A stretch of DNA of 64,000 nt from Microbacterium testaceum (GCF_006539145.1 NZ_BJML01000007.1:124001-188000); one strand, 5' to 3'. Counted from the stretch's first letter, positions 32,635 through 41,216 are shown. Notes: a model not told the origin generated them from the sequence alone. Made by a program: numbers and translations.

Positions 32635-33555
32635 ATGCATGTCACCTCCGCCCGTCTGGGTCTCGGCCTCGCCGCCGTCGGTCGCCCGGCCTACATCACG
32701 ACCGCGCGTGACAGCGACCTGGGGGACCCCGCCGAACGCTCGGTCGACGCGATGCGCGAGCGTGCGCACCTGCTGCTCGACGAGGCCTGGGCGCTCGGCA
32801 TCCGATACGTCGACGTTGCGCGTTCCTACGGTCGGGCGGAGCACTTCCTCGGATCGTGGTTCGACGCCCACCCGGGCCGACGCGAGCTGCTCACCGTGGG
32901 GTCGAAGTGGGGCTACGCCTACGTCGGAGAGTGGCGGATGGATGCCGCCGTGCACGAGCGCAAAGAGCACTCGGTCGCCATGTTCGACCAGCAGTGGCCC
33001 GAGACGCTCGAGGCTCTGGGGTCGGCCCCGGACTACTACCTGATCCACTCGGTAACTCCGGAGAGCACGGCTCTGGCGGACACCGGGCTTCTCGATCGGC
33101 TGCGCGGCCTACGGGCGAACGGCGTGCGGGTAGGGCTGTCGACCAGCGGGCCGCACCAGGGCGAGGTGATCCGCAGCGCTCTCGCGCTCCGGGACTCGCC
33201 GTTCACGGTCGTGCAGTCGACGTGGAACCTCCTCGAGCCATCGGTCGCCCCCGCGTTGCAGGCCGCGCGAGACGCCGACTGGACGGTCGTTGTCAAAGAG
33301 GCCCTCGCCAACGGCGACCTCGCCCGCGCCGAATCGGGCAGTCGCCTCGAGGCCCTGGCATCCGGAATGCCGTCCGACGTGTTCGCGCTGGGCGCCGCGC
33401 TGGCGCAGCCGTGGGCCGACATCGTGCTCAGCGGCGCGACCACGCTCGCGCATCTGCGACGAGGCGCGAGCGCGCGGCCGGTGGACACCGCGGGGGAATT
33501 GGCGACGGACCCCGTCGATTACTGGCGTCGCCGGTCGGAACGCCCCTGGCGTTGA
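32635..33555 (+). CDS. Aldo/keto reductase
   Basis: A 306-residue TIM-barrel oxidoreductase using NADPH. The catalytic set is visible: Asp and Tyr in YVDVARSYGRAE, Lys in TVGSKWGY and His in DYYLIHSVTPE. GVRVGLSTSGP and WADIVLSGATTLAHL build the cofactor pocket. It belongs to the short-chain aldo/keto reductases. Substrate unknown. The leaderless start six bases after TAGCGT is preferred. It ends 7 bp from the convergent I36-like gene. Confidence 0.84.
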   Translation: MHVTSARLGLGLAAVGRPAYITTARDSDLGDPAERSVDAMRERAHLLLDEAWALGIRYVDVARSYGRAEHFLGSWFDAHPGRRELLTVGSKWGYAYVGEWRMDAAVHERKEHSVAMFDQQWPETLEALGSAPDYYLIHSVTPESTALADTGLLDRLRGLRANGVRVGLSTSGPHQGEVIRSALALRDSPFTVVQSTWNLLEPSVAPALQAARDADWTVVVKEALANGDLARAESGSRLEALASGMPSDVFALGAALAQPWADIVLSGATTLAHLRRGASARPVDTAGELATDPVDYWRRRSERPWR

Positions 33556-33562
33556 GCGGCGG

Positions 33563-33946
33563 TCAGGGCACGCAGTTCAGCGTCGCGACCGTGCCCGAGA
33601 CGTTCGCCCACGACGTGGCGATCGCGGTCGCGAGCACCGACCCGGACGAGGAGCGGGCCTGCACGTACCCGGCCGATCGCGCGTTGGCGATGGAGCGCAC
33701 GGTGATTCCGGGGGAGTACGTGCCGCAGTACGAGAACGACGCTCGCGTCCCCGAGAGGTTCGACCCGCTGAAGGCGCAGACGTTGCCGTCGGCGCACCCG
33801 CCGACGGCACGCTCGTGCTCGGAGGGGACGTCGATGGTCATCCCGAGTTCCGGCCACTGCGCGTGATGCGAATCGATGACGACCCCGCCGGGGATCTCGG
33901 CGAGAGCCGCGGCGATGTCGGGGTGCAGCTGATCGGTCGTGGTCAT
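33563..33946 (-). CDS. Cysteine-bearing beta-rich protein, peptidase-inhibitor I36-like
   Basis: A 127-residue protein. After about 45 N-terminal residues, the C-terminal 80 are strand- and turn-rich with CADGNVCAFSGSNLSGTRASF, SYCGTYSP, VRSIANARSAGYVQ and a final NCVP, resembling the beta/gamma-crystallin-like peptidase inhibitor I36 domain. No signal peptide is seen, which is odd for a domain usually secreted and disulfide-bonded. It overlaps the upstream membrane-protein gene (ATGA, 33943-33946) and so belongs to the ECF sigma operon. Function inferred only from fold-like similarity. Confidence 0.55.
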   Translation of the reverse strand: MTTTDQLHPDIAAALAEIPGGVVIDSHHAQWPELGMTIDVPSEHERAVGGCADGNVCAFSGSNLSGTRASFSYCGTYSPGITVRSIANARSAGYVQARSSSGSVLATAIATSWANVSGTVATLNCVP

Positions 33947-34938
33947 TCGGTGCGTGCCTTTCTCTCGAAGACGTCCCAGAGGGTGTAGTCGGTGACGGAT
34001 CCGGCGGGGAGCTTGAGGCTGTCGTTGTCGGCGAGGAGTTCGGATTCGAAACCGACGATGCGTCCCGTGTCGGCAGAAAGCAGCAGCGTCGCCTCGGAGG
34101 TGGTCAGCCCGGACGGCACCGCGGCCAACCCGACCACGGGGCGGCCGAGGCGGTCGAAGGCCGTGCCGACGACGCGCAGCCCGGGAGCTTGGGCGACGAC
34201 CTCGAGCAGGGCGGCCTGTTGCGGTCCGGTGAGGGTCCATTCGCCCAGGAGGGCGCGTGCGCCGAGCATCGCGTCGCCCGCCGTGAGCTGATCCCCGGCA
34301 CCGGTCGAGGTGAGCACGAGAGCTCGCATCGCCTCGACGGTGGGTTCGGGAGCGGTGGGGGAGAGCGGCGAGAACTGGTTCTGCACGAACTGCAGGTCGC
34401 CGACGACGGTTCCCGGCGTCGGCTCGCCCGCGGGCACCGTGTCACCGGCCGCGTTGGTCGCTTCGGCGGCAGTGGTCACGACCGAGCCCGAAAGATCCGC
34501 ATTCCAGCGCACGTCGATCCACTCGCGGCGGAACACCGTCGCCTCGGCCTCGTCGGGCGAACCGCTGTAGTACCACCCGAGCGAAAGCGACCGTCGCTCG
34601 GGTGAGGAGGGGCCCGACCCGTCGGTCAACCGCTCCTGCGCCTGCGCGATCACCTGGGACGCGTCCTCCGAGATCGAGGTGAACACGAGTGGTTCCGGGG
34701 TGAGGGCGGATGCCGGGCTCCCCGGCATCCACAGGACTCCGGTGACGATCGCGAGCACCAGGACGACGACCGCGGCGGCCGAGCCCCACACGGCGTACGC
34801 GGGTCGGCGGCGCGTTCGCTGCGCGCTCCCCGCGAAGTCGCGTGCCCGACGCTCGGCGTCGAGAGGAATCGGCGCGTCGATGGGCGTTCGCGCGGGATCG
34901 AGTCGGCGCATCGCCCGGGTGAGGTCATCGTCGCTCAT
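33943..34938 (-). CDS. CU044_5270-type membrane protein, probable anti-sigma partner
   Basis: A 331-residue protein with a short cytosolic N-terminus (residues 1-48), one transmembrane helix (about 50-72, YAVWGSAAAVVVLVLAIVTG) and a 260-residue extracytoplasmic domain. It resembles the CU044_5270 family common next to ECF sigma factors in actinobacteria. The layout sigma factor / membrane protein suggests it holds or senses for the sigma factor, but a classic zinc-binding anti-sigma motif is not evident. It overlaps the sigma gene by 14 bp and the I36-like gene by 4 bp. Confidence 0.7.
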   Translation of the reverse strand: MSDDDLTRAMRRLDPARTPIDAPIPLDAERRARDFAGSAQRTRRRPAYAVWGSAAAVVVLVLAIVTGVLWMPGSPASALTPEPLVFTSISEDASQVIAQAQERLTDGSGPSSPERRSLSLGWYYSGSPDEAEATVFRREWIDVRWNADLSGSVVTTAAEATNAAGDTVPAGEPTPGTVVGDLQFVQNQFSPLSPTAPEPTVEAMRALVLTSTGAGDQLTAGDAMLGARALLGEWTLTGPQQAALLEVVAQAPGLRVVGTAFDRLGRPVVGLAAVPSGLTTSEATLLLSADTGRIVGFESELLADNDSLKLPAGSVTDYTLWDVFERKARTE

Positions 34939-35440
34939 CGAACACCTCTTCCGCGGACAGGGGCGTTCCGGACAGGAGCGGGCGCAGTTTGGCCCGCACG
35001 CGGTTCAGCCGTGTCCACACCGTCCCGGCGCTCGCGCCGACGACGAGGCCGACCTCGGCGGCCGAAAGGTCCTCCCAGTAGGTGAGCCAGAGGATCTCGC
35101 GCTCCTTCTCGGACAGGCCGCGGATGGCGTCGACGAGCCTGTCGAGCATCTCGCCCTCCGACTCGTTCGAGAGGGTGCGGACCTGGTCCTCGATGTGCGT
35201 CCACAGTGCCCCCTCCCGGTCTCGTCGTCGGTATTCGTTCGCGATGAGGTTGCGCGCCGTGCGGTACAGCCACGGCAACCCGAACGGCTCTCGCGGATCG
35301 CGCTTGCGCCAGGCGATCTCGAAGCATTCCATCGTGAGGTCGTCGGCGGCATCGCGGTCCGACACGCGCCGTTCGACGAATCGCCGAACGGCGTTGTAGT
35401 GCTCGCGGAAGAGCGCCACGAAATCCGCGTCGTCCGTCAC
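34925..35440 (-). CDS. ECF-type RNA polymerase sigma factor
   Basis: A 171-residue sigma factor with region 2 (residues 3-75, DFVALFREHYNAVRRFVERR, DRDAADDLTMECFEIAW) and region 4 (105-165, LSEKEREILWLTYWEDLSAAEVGLVVG with a helix-turn-helix). The linker is short, as in ECF proteins. The GTG at 35440 with GAGGAAAGA upstream is preferred over longer starts. A candidate autoregulated ECF promoter lies just upstream. It leads an operon with the membrane protein and the I36-like protein. Confidence 0.88.
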   Translation of the reverse strand: MTDDADFVALFREHYNAVRRFVERRVSDRDAADDLTMECFEIAWRKRDPREPFGLPWLYRTARNLIANEYRRRDREGALWTHIEDQVRTLSNESEGEMLDRLVDAIRGLSEKEREILWLTYWEDLSAAEVGLVVGASAGTVWTRLNRVRAKLRPLLSGTPLSAEEVFDERR

Positions 35441-35490
35441 CGCTGTCTTTCCTCGTGCGTGTACGGGGGCTGTGTCGGGGTGGTCGCGAA

Positions 35491-35520
35491 CCTTACGGAT
35501 GCGCGAGAGAAAAGATTTCC
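35491..35520 (-). promoter_or_regulatory. Candidate ECF promoter, GGAAAT-N17-CGTAAG
   Basis: Read on the minus strand, GGAAAT and CGTAAG are 17 bp apart, about 50 bp before the sigma start. This follows the GGAA...CGT pattern of many ECF promoters and suggests autoregulation. Confidence 0.5.
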
Positions 35521-35642
35521 GGATCGGTGTGTAAGGAAAGGCGCACGCCGGACACGACATATGCGGGGGTGGGTGCTGACTCCGGCTTCGAGAAGGCACC
35601 CATACGCCCGTCGTCCGATGTTCGGGTCTGACGGCGACGGGC

Positions 35643-35678
35643 GAGGGGTTGCGCCGCTTGGGGGCGGCGCAACCCCTC
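35643..35678 (-). terminator. Terminator after the PaaI gene
   Basis: A perfect 15-bp stem (35643-35657 with 35664-35678) and a TTGGGG loop lie 63 bp downstream of the PaaI stop. The rest of the 300-bp gap (35441-35741) holds only the ECF promoter. Confidence 0.8.
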
Positions 35679-35741
35679 GGATCTTCTTCATGCGATCCAC
35701 AATGGCAGAGACGGTGGGTGCCGCGAGACGGCGCCCGTCTC

Positions 35742-36134
35742 TCAGGCGGGATCGACCAGCAGGTTCGTGATGCGCGCCGTCGCGATCAGACGGTCGTCGT
35801 CGTCGACCACGCGGACGTCGTAGGTGGCCAGACGGCGACCGCGATGGGCGGGTGTGGCCACGGCGTGGATGCGCCCGTCCTCGGCTCCGCGGTGGTGCGT
35901 GATGTTGAGATCGACGCCGACGCACACCAGGCCGAACGCGGAGGCGTGGATCATGGCGGCCCAGGACCCCACCGCCTCGGACAGCGCGGCCGTCGCGCCG
36001 CCGTGCAGCCGACCGAGCGATTGCGTGTTCCCCTCGACGGGCATCCACGCGCTGACCCGATCCGCGGACTGCTCGGTCACGGTGATGCCGAGGCGTTCGT
36101 CGAGGGCGCCGGGGGTGATGGTCCAGGGCGTCAT
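35742..36134 (-). CDS. PaaI-type hotdog thioesterase
   Basis: A 130-residue hotdog-fold thioesterase. GRLHGGATAALSEAVGSWAA (residues about 47-66) carries the conserved HGG and the general-base acid, and THHRGAEDGRIHAVATPAHRG follows. It hydrolyses acyl- or aryl-CoA and often relieves CoA depletion in phenylacetate or aromatic catabolism. GGAAGGAGC is well placed before the ATG at 36134. It is divergent from the MHS transporter over a TetR-type box, so the pair is probably co-induced. Confidence 0.85.
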   Translation of the reverse strand: MTPWTITPGALDERLGITVTEQSADRVSAWMPVEGNTQSLGRLHGGATAALSEAVGSWAAMIHASAFGLVCVGVDLNITHHRGAEDGRIHAVATPAHRGRRLATYDVRVVDDDDRLIATARITNLLVDPA

Positions 36135-36184
36135 GGGTGCTCCTTCCGCCGCCCTCTTGTTGGGGGCGCACCCCTCTGACACTA

Positions 36185-36206
36185 TTACTGAACGCTCGGT
36201 CGGTAA
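36185..36206. promoter_or_regulatory. TetR-type operator between PaaI and MHS genes
   Basis: A dyad with TTAC/GTAA ends and the core GAACGCTCGGTCGG matches the usual TetR-family box (ACCGACCGAGCGTTC-like). It lies between the divergent starts and could control both. Confidence 0.65.
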
Positions 36207-36255
36207 CAGTATCGCTCGAGCCTCTCACCCTGCCCCACAGAACGACGGAGTTCTC

Positions 36256-37575
36256 ATGGCCTCGCTGACCTCGGCATCCGCCCCTGCCACCGGGATGAAA
36301 CGGGAGGAACGGCGCGTGCTCGCCGGGACCCTCGTGGGCACCTCGATCGAGTGGTACGACTTCTTCATCTACGCCCAGGCGGCCGGGCTCGTGCTCGCGC
36401 CGCTGTTCCTCGCCCCGCTCGCGCAGAGCGATCCCGCGATCGCGCAGGTGCTCTCGTTCGCCACCATCGGCATCTCGTTCCTCTTCCGCCCGCTCGGCGC
36501 CGTCGTCGCCGGCTGGCTCGGCGATCGCCTCGGCCGCAAGAAGATGCTCGTGCTGACTCTCATCATGATGGGCGTCTCGACAGCCCTCATCGGCGTGCTG
36601 CCGACCTATGCCGCGATCGGGGTGGCCGCCCCCGTCCTGCTCATCCTCCTTCGGGTTCTGCAGGGCTTCTCCGCCGGCGGAGAGTGGGGCGGTGCCGCGC
36701 TGCTCTCGGTCGAGCACGCCCCCGTCCACCGCCGCGGCTACTTCGGTGCCTACCCGCAGATCGGCGTGCCGGTGGGCATGATCCTCGCGACGGCGACGCT
36801 GTGGATCCTCACCTCGTCGATGTCGGCCGAGGCCTTCCTCGCGTGGGGGTGGCGCGTTCCCTTCCTCTTCTCGATCGTGCTCATCTTCGTCGGCTACCTC
36901 ATCCGCCGCGCGGTGGAGGAGAGCCCGGTCTTCGAAGACCTCGTTCGCCGTCGCAAAGAGTCGTCCGCTCCCCTCGGACAGCTGTTCCGCAAGAACTGGC
37001 GCGAGGTCGCCCTGACCGCGTTCGTGTTCATCGGCAACAACGCCGCCGGCTACCTGCTCATCGCGTTCTTCGCGACCTACTCGGTGTCGGTCCTCGGCAT
37101 GGAACGCCCGACCGTGCTGCTGGCCACGACCCTGGCCTCCTTCGGCTGGCTCGGTTTCACGCTCTGGGGCGGCAGGCTCTCCGACCGCCTGGGGCGCATC
37201 CGCACCTTCCAGCTCGGCTATCTGCTGCTGGCCGTCTGGGCCGTGCCCATGTGGTTCCTCATCGATACCGCGAACATCTTCTGGTACTTCGTCGCGCTGT
37301 TCGTGATGACCCTCGGTCTCGGGCTGTCGTACGGGCCGCAGGCGGCGCTGTACGCCGAGATGTTCCCCGCGAACGTCCGCTACTCGGGCGTCTCGATCGG
37401 CTACGCGCTCGGCGCCATCATGGGCGGGGCCTTCGCGCCGATGATCGCCGAGGCGCTGCTGCGCTCGACGGGCGCCTCATGGACGATCGGCCTGTACATC
37501 GCGGTTGCCGCGCTCGTCTCTCTCGGGGCCGTCTCGCTCATCAAGGAAACGAAGGGAGTCGACCTGCGGGCGTGA
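36256..37575 (+). CDS. MFS transporter, metabolite:H+ symporter (MHS) family
   Basis: A 439-residue membrane protein with 12 hydrophobic segments. The MHS signature GTSIEWYDFFIYAQAAG is at residues about 31-47, motif A GDRLGRKKMLV follows, and GFSAGGEWGGAALLSVEHAP is in the TM4-5 region. MHS proteins import carboxylates, aromatic acids, proline/betaine or shikimate. With the divergent PaaI thioesterase and TetR box, an aromatic or short organic acid is a reasonable guess. A terminator follows directly. Confidence 0.87.
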   Translation: MASLTSASAPATGMKREERRVLAGTLVGTSIEWYDFFIYAQAAGLVLAPLFLAPLAQSDPAIAQVLSFATIGISFLFRPLGAVVAGWLGDRLGRKKMLVLTLIMMGVSTALIGVLPTYAAIGVAAPVLLILLRVLQGFSAGGEWGGAALLSVEHAPVHRRGYFGAYPQIGVPVGMILATATLWILTSSMSAEAFLAWGWRVPFLFSIVLIFVGYLIRRAVEESPVFEDLVRRRKESSAPLGQLFRKNWREVALTAFVFIGNNAAGYLLIAFFATYSVSVLGMERPTVLLATTLASFGWLGFTLWGGRLSDRLGRIRTFQLGYLLLAVWAVPMWFLIDTANIFWYFVALFVMTLGLGLSYGPQAALYAEMFPANVRYSGVSIGYALGAIMGGAFAPMIAEALLRSTGASWTIGLYIAVAALVSLGAVSLIKETKGVDLRA

Positions 37576-37589
37576 TCCCGGATGCCGTG

Positions 37590-37620
37590 ACGGGGCCCTT
37601 CGCGTCGGCGAGGGCCCCGT
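37590..37620 (+). terminator. Terminator after the MHS transporter
   Basis: ACGGGGCCCT (37590-37599) and AGGGCCCCGT (37611-37620) form a perfect 10-bp stem. I see nothing else in the 222-bp gap to the TetR gene. Confidence 0.8.
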
Positions 37621-37797
37621 TGCGCGTCGCCGGGAGCGGTTCGTCGGCGTCGGCCGAGGGGCGGTGCGCCGTACCGCGGACTTCGTCGCCCGCCGTCGGC
37701 ATGCCGGGTCGCCGGTGGCGGCGTGCCGCCGCGATATCCGCAGGACGGGCCGGGGATGTGCGCCTGCCGCGGCGCGACCCGGCGGGCAGTGCGCCGG

Positions 37798-38445
37798 TCA
37801 GGCGGTGCGCAGGCCGTCGAGCGCGATGCGCACGATGTCGGCGCCCAGGCGGTCGCCGTCGACCCCGCCACCGGGGCGATACCACTCGACGACGGAGTTG
37901 ATCATCCCGAACAGCAGACGCGCGGCGACCGCCGCATCGACGTCGCCCCGCACGTCGCCCTCGGCCTGAGCCTCGGCGACCAGGGCGGTCACGCGGTGGT
38001 CGAACAGTCGTCGTCGTTCGAGAGCGGCTTGCTCGACCTCGCTGTTCCCGCGCACCCTCAGCAGCAGGGTCACCGCGGGGAGCTGCGCGACGAGCACGTC
38101 GGTCGCCCCCGTGAGCACGAAACGGAGGCGATCGGATGCCGCGCCCTCGCGGGCGCCGGGCTCGTCGAGCACAGCCTCCAACCCGCCGAGAGCGGCCTCG
38201 AGGGCGACGGCCAGCAGTTCCTCCTTCGAGGAGAAGTGGTGGTACAGCGCAGACTTCGTCAGCCCCAGTCGCCGCGCGAGATCGGACACGCTCGTCGCGT
38301 CGTACCCCTGCTCGTTGAAGAGCTGCACGGCCACGGCGAGCAGGCCGTCGCGGTCGTACCCTGGCCGTCCTCGGCGCGCGGGCGCCTCGCGGGACGGCGC
38401 GGAGTCGTCGGCGGTCGCGGGCGTCGTCGCGGGATCGGCGGTCAC
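37798..38445 (-). CDS. TetR family regulator
   Basis: A 215-residue TetR protein. After a 27-residue disordered start, the helix-turn-helix runs about 30-75 (RDGLLAVAVQLFNEQGYDATSVSDLARRLGLTKSALYHHFSSKEELL). The ligand domain follows. It is the nearest TetR gene to the operator at 36185-36206 and probably binds it, controlling the thioesterase and transporter. This is inference. It is 12 bp after the flavoprotein stop and likely in one transcript with it. Confidence 0.85.
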   Translation of the reverse strand: MTADPATTPATADDSAPSREAPARRGRPGYDRDGLLAVAVQLFNEQGYDATSVSDLARRLGLTKSALYHHFSSKEELLAVALEAALGGLEAVLDEPGAREGAASDRLRFVLTGATDVLVAQLPAVTLLLRVRGNSEVEQAALERRRLFDHRVTALVAEAQAEGDVRGDVDAAVAARLLFGMINSVVEWYRPGGGVDGDRLGADIVRIALDGLRTA

Positions 38446-38457
38446 GGATTCAGTGTG

Positions 38458-39867
38458 TCACTCCAGCAGCGCGGGGGAGTCCGCGTGCAGCAGCGCGCGC
38501 GCCGCGTTGCCGATCACCGCACTGTACGTCGGGTAGGCGAAGCGCACGCCGGCGAGGGTCGAGACGTCGATCCCGGCCGCCATCGCGGTGGTCACCGACT
38601 GGATGACCTCGACGGCGTTCTCCCCCACCGCGTGGGCGCCGAGCACGAGCTCGCGGCGACGGTCGGCGACGAGCATGAGGAACCCGCGTTCCCGATCGTC
38701 GATCACGGCGCGGTCCAGATCGGCGAACCGAACGGTCGCCACGACGCACGAGGGGTCGCGGTCGCGCGCCTGCTCCTCGGTCAGTCCGACGCCGGCGTAG
38801 TCGGGGTCGGTGAAGCCGCCAGCGGGAAGCAGGTGGTGGGGCGTTCGCCGGTTGGCGCCGAGAACGGCGTTCTCGGCCGCCGCTTCGCCCTCGAACTGCG
38901 CCGCCTGAACGAGCATGTCGCGGCCGTTCGCGTCGCCGACGGCGAGGATGTGGGGAACGATCGTCCGGAAGTAGCGGTCGACCGGAATGGCGGAGCGCTC
39001 GACCTCCACACCGGCGTTCTCGAGCCCGAGGTCTTCGACGTCGGCGGGCCAACCGGTCGCCATGATGACGACGTCCGCATCGACGGTGCACGGGGAGCCG
39101 CCCTCGCGCCAGGCCAGGACGAGCGATCCGTCGTCGGCGCGATCGAGGCGCTCGACCGTGTCGATCCCGGTGCGCACGTCGACCCCGTGCTCCGTGAGCG
39201 ACTCGGCGATCACGCGCGAGATCGACGCATCGGATGCCATGAGGACGCGAGGCGCGACATCGAGCAGCGTCACCTCCGAACCGAAGGAGCGGAACACGGT
39301 CACGAGCTGGGCGCCGGTGTTGCCCGCGCCGATGACGACGACGCGACGGGGGAGCTCGCTCAGGCCGAGCACGTCTTCGGGGACGGTGGCGAGGTCGGCC
39401 CCCGGGATCGGCAGGCGACGGGAGTGGCCGCCCACGCAGACCAGGATCGATTCCGCGCGGATTCGCCGACCGCTGTCGAGCACGAGGGTGTGCTCGTCCG
39501 CGAAGCGCGCACGCCCCTCGTGCACGAGATCCACGCCGGCCTCGGCGAAGCGTTCGGCCTCGCGTTTGATGGAGCGCACGGCATCCACCCGCTCGTGCAC
39601 CCTCGACACCACGGCTGCCCAGTCGACTCGAGGCTCGTCGACGACGATGCCGTAATCGTCGGCGGAGCGGGTCTCGCGCATGAGGCGCGCCGCTTTCGCG
39701 AGGACGCGGGTGGGCACGCACCCGGTGTTGACGCAGGTGCCACCGACGCGGCCCGCCTCGAGGACGACCACCGAGGCGCCCAGTTCCGCAGCGCGGAGGG
39801 CCGCGGCTGTTCCGGCGGGACCTGCTCCGATCACGGCGATGTCGTAGCTGTCGGCGTCGTGGCTCAC
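38458..39867 (-). CDS. Class I disulfide-reductase-family flavoprotein (dihydrolipoamide/mercuric reductase-like)
   Basis: A 469-residue FAD/NAD(P)-dependent oxidoreductase. The FAD motif GAGPAG is at about 14-19, the redox disulfide is C45/C50 in GGTCVNTGCVPTR and the NAD motif VVVIGAGNTGAQL lies mid-protein. At the C-terminus, where lipoamide dehydrogenases have the catalytic HPT..SE, this protein has YPTYSA (about 445-450), so the His-Glu pair is missing, as in mercuric-reductase-like enzymes. It is therefore not a standard E3. Substrate unknown. GTG start. Confidence 0.82.
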   Translation of the reverse strand: MSHDADSYDIAVIGAGPAGTAAALRAAELGASVVVLEAGRVGGTCVNTGCVPTRVLAKAARLMRETRSADDYGIVVDEPRVDWAAVVSRVHERVDAVRSIKREAERFAEAGVDLVHEGRARFADEHTLVLDSGRRIRAESILVCVGGHSRRLPIPGADLATVPEDVLGLSELPRRVVVIGAGNTGAQLVTVFRSFGSEVTLLDVAPRVLMASDASISRVIAESLTEHGVDVRTGIDTVERLDRADDGSLVLAWREGGSPCTVDADVVIMATGWPADVEDLGLENAGVEVERSAIPVDRYFRTIVPHILAVGDANGRDMLVQAAQFEGEAAAENAVLGANRRTPHHLLPAGGFTDPDYAGVGLTEEQARDRDPSCVVATVRFADLDRAVIDDRERGFLMLVADRRRELVLGAHAVGENAVEVIQSVTTAMAAGIDVSTLAGVRFAYPTYSAVIGNAARALLHADSPALLE

Positions 39868-39939
39868 GATGGTCCTCCCGGGTCGAGAGCCTCAGTCAAT
39901 CCCGCGCCGACGACCTGAACGCGGGGCTTGCGCCGTGGG

Positions 39940-40233
39940 TCAGAACCCCTCGTAGATCTGGGTGGGTGTGAGGCCCGTGCCGCCCAGGGCGTGGACGCCG
40001 GGCGCGGGGTGCAGCTCGAAGGTCTCTCCGTCGTGCAGGAGCACGGCCGTGTAGTCGCCTCGCGTATCGAGCTTGAGCTCGAAGCGCCCCGTGTCGATGA
40101 GGCGGAGCGTGACCACCGCACCGCTGCGCGCGACGAAGCTGACCTCTTTCTCGCGCGCGTTCGGCAGAGGGATGACCGGCTCATCCGACGCGGGCGTCGG
40201 CGAAGAGGGGGGAGTGCGTGCGTCGGCGTCCAT
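39940..40233 (-). CDS. Hypothetical protein (97 aa)
   Basis: A 97-residue protein I do not recognise. After a Pro/Ser-rich start, the middle is a run of likely beta strands (KEVSFVARSGAVVTLRLIDTGRFELKLDTRGDYTAVLLHDGETFEL), as in a small beta-sandwich. There are no cysteines, signal peptide or membrane segment. It lies upstream of and on the same strand as the disulfide-reductase-family gene, 72 bp away, and may share its transcript. Codon use is normal for the window. Confidence 0.6.
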   Translation of the reverse strand: MDADARTPPSSPTPASDEPVIPLPNAREKEVSFVARSGAVVTLRLIDTGRFELKLDTRGDYTAVLLHDGETFELHPAPGVHALGGTGLTPTQIYEGF

Positions 40234-40264
40234 GGGGCGAGTCTGTCACGCGGCGAGGGGCCTC

Positions 40265-40289
40265 GGCCCGGGCGACGAGCACCCGGGCC
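40265..40289 (-). terminator. Terminator after the SDR gene
   Basis: GGCCCGGG (40265-40272) and CCCGGGCC (40282-40289) form an 8-bp stem just downstream of the SDR stop on the minus strand. Confidence 0.65.
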
Positions 40290-40295
40290 GGCGCG

Positions 40296-41138
40296 TCAGC
40301 GCCCGTCTCGCCAGGAATGCCGGGGGTCGTAGCCCAGCAGGCGGCGGGCCTTGTCGATCGAGAGGAGCGTGGTGTTCTCGCCCAGGTCACCGCGCGTCGC
40401 GACGCCGGGGAACACCTCCGCCACGAGCTCGGCGTTGGGGCGGGTCATGACCGTGTCGGCCGCCGCGATGATGAAGGTGTCGAAGCCGGCCGGGGCCGTC
40501 TCGAGGGCGCGCTCCACGGCCTGGGCGCCGTCGCGGGCGTCGATGTAGCCCCACAGGTTCCACTTGCGGGTGCGGGCGTCGTCGTCGAAGGGGAACTCGG
40601 CGTAGTCCTCGGGGACCATCACGTTCGAGAACCGCAGCGCCGTGATCGACAGCTCGGGGTTCCAGCGCACCAACTCCACGGCGAGGCGCTCCTCGAGGGT
40701 CTTCACGAGCGAGTAGACCGACTCGGGCCGCGGCGCGTACTCCTCGTCGACCGGGATGTAGGGCGGCGGCACGTCGAAGGGGAGGCCCAGCACGGTCTCG
40801 CTCGAGGCGTACACGATCTTGTGGATGCCGAGACGCGTGGCGGCCCAGAAGACGTTGAAGGTGCTCGCCATGTTGTTGTGGAAGGTGGCGATGTCGGAGC
40901 GGATGCCGGGAGCCGGGATGGCGGCGAGGTGCACGAGGGCCTCGAAACCGTCGTGCTGGTCGTTCACCCCGGTGAGGGCGTCGACGACCTGGCCGTAGTC
41001 GGTCAGGTCGACCTGCACGAAGCCGGGGCCGCGTTCGCCGCGGACGTCGAAACCGATCACGTCGTGGCCGGCGGCACGCAGCTCGCGAGCGACGACGGTG
41101 CCGAGCTTGCCGGACGAACCGGTGAGGGCGATGCGCAT
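40296..41138 (-). CDS. NAD-dependent epimerase/dehydratase (extended SDR)
   Basis: A 280-residue extended SDR. The dinucleotide motif ALTGSSGKLG is at 4-13, the active-site YSLVKTLEE (YxxxK) lies mid-protein, and FDTFIIAAADTVMTRP with LVAEVFPGV near the end is typical of uronate-dehydrogenase-like or sugar-nucleotide epimerase-like members. The start is at ATG 41138, with an acidic-to-basic Rossmann turn DVRGERGPG after it. No sugar-nucleotide genes adjoin, so the substrate is open. It is divergent from the ECF sigma operon. Confidence 0.82.
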   Translation of the reverse strand: MRIALTGSSGKLGTVVARELRAAGHDVIGFDVRGERGPGFVQVDLTDYGQVVDALTGVNDQHDGFEALVHLAAIPAPGIRSDIATFHNNMASTFNVFWAATRLGIHKIVYASSETVLGLPFDVPPPYIPVDEEYAPRPESVYSLVKTLEERLAVELVRWNPELSITALRFSNVMVPEDYAEFPFDDDARTRKWNLWGYIDARDGAQAVERALETAPAGFDTFIIAAADTVMTRPNAELVAEVFPGVATRGDLGENTTLLSIDKARRLLGYDPRHSWRDGR

Positions 41139-41216
41139 GGGTGTCCTTCGGGGTCGGGGATGAGCCGACCATACCGGCGGTCGCCGACACCCCTCGGGTG
41201 GGTTGACCGCCGCGGG

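Noticed and set aside
38458..39867. Calling this gene dihydrolipoamide dehydrogenase (lpd)
   Set aside because: The catalytic His-Glu near the C-terminus is replaced by Tyr and Ala, and no 2-oxoacid dehydrogenase genes adjoin.
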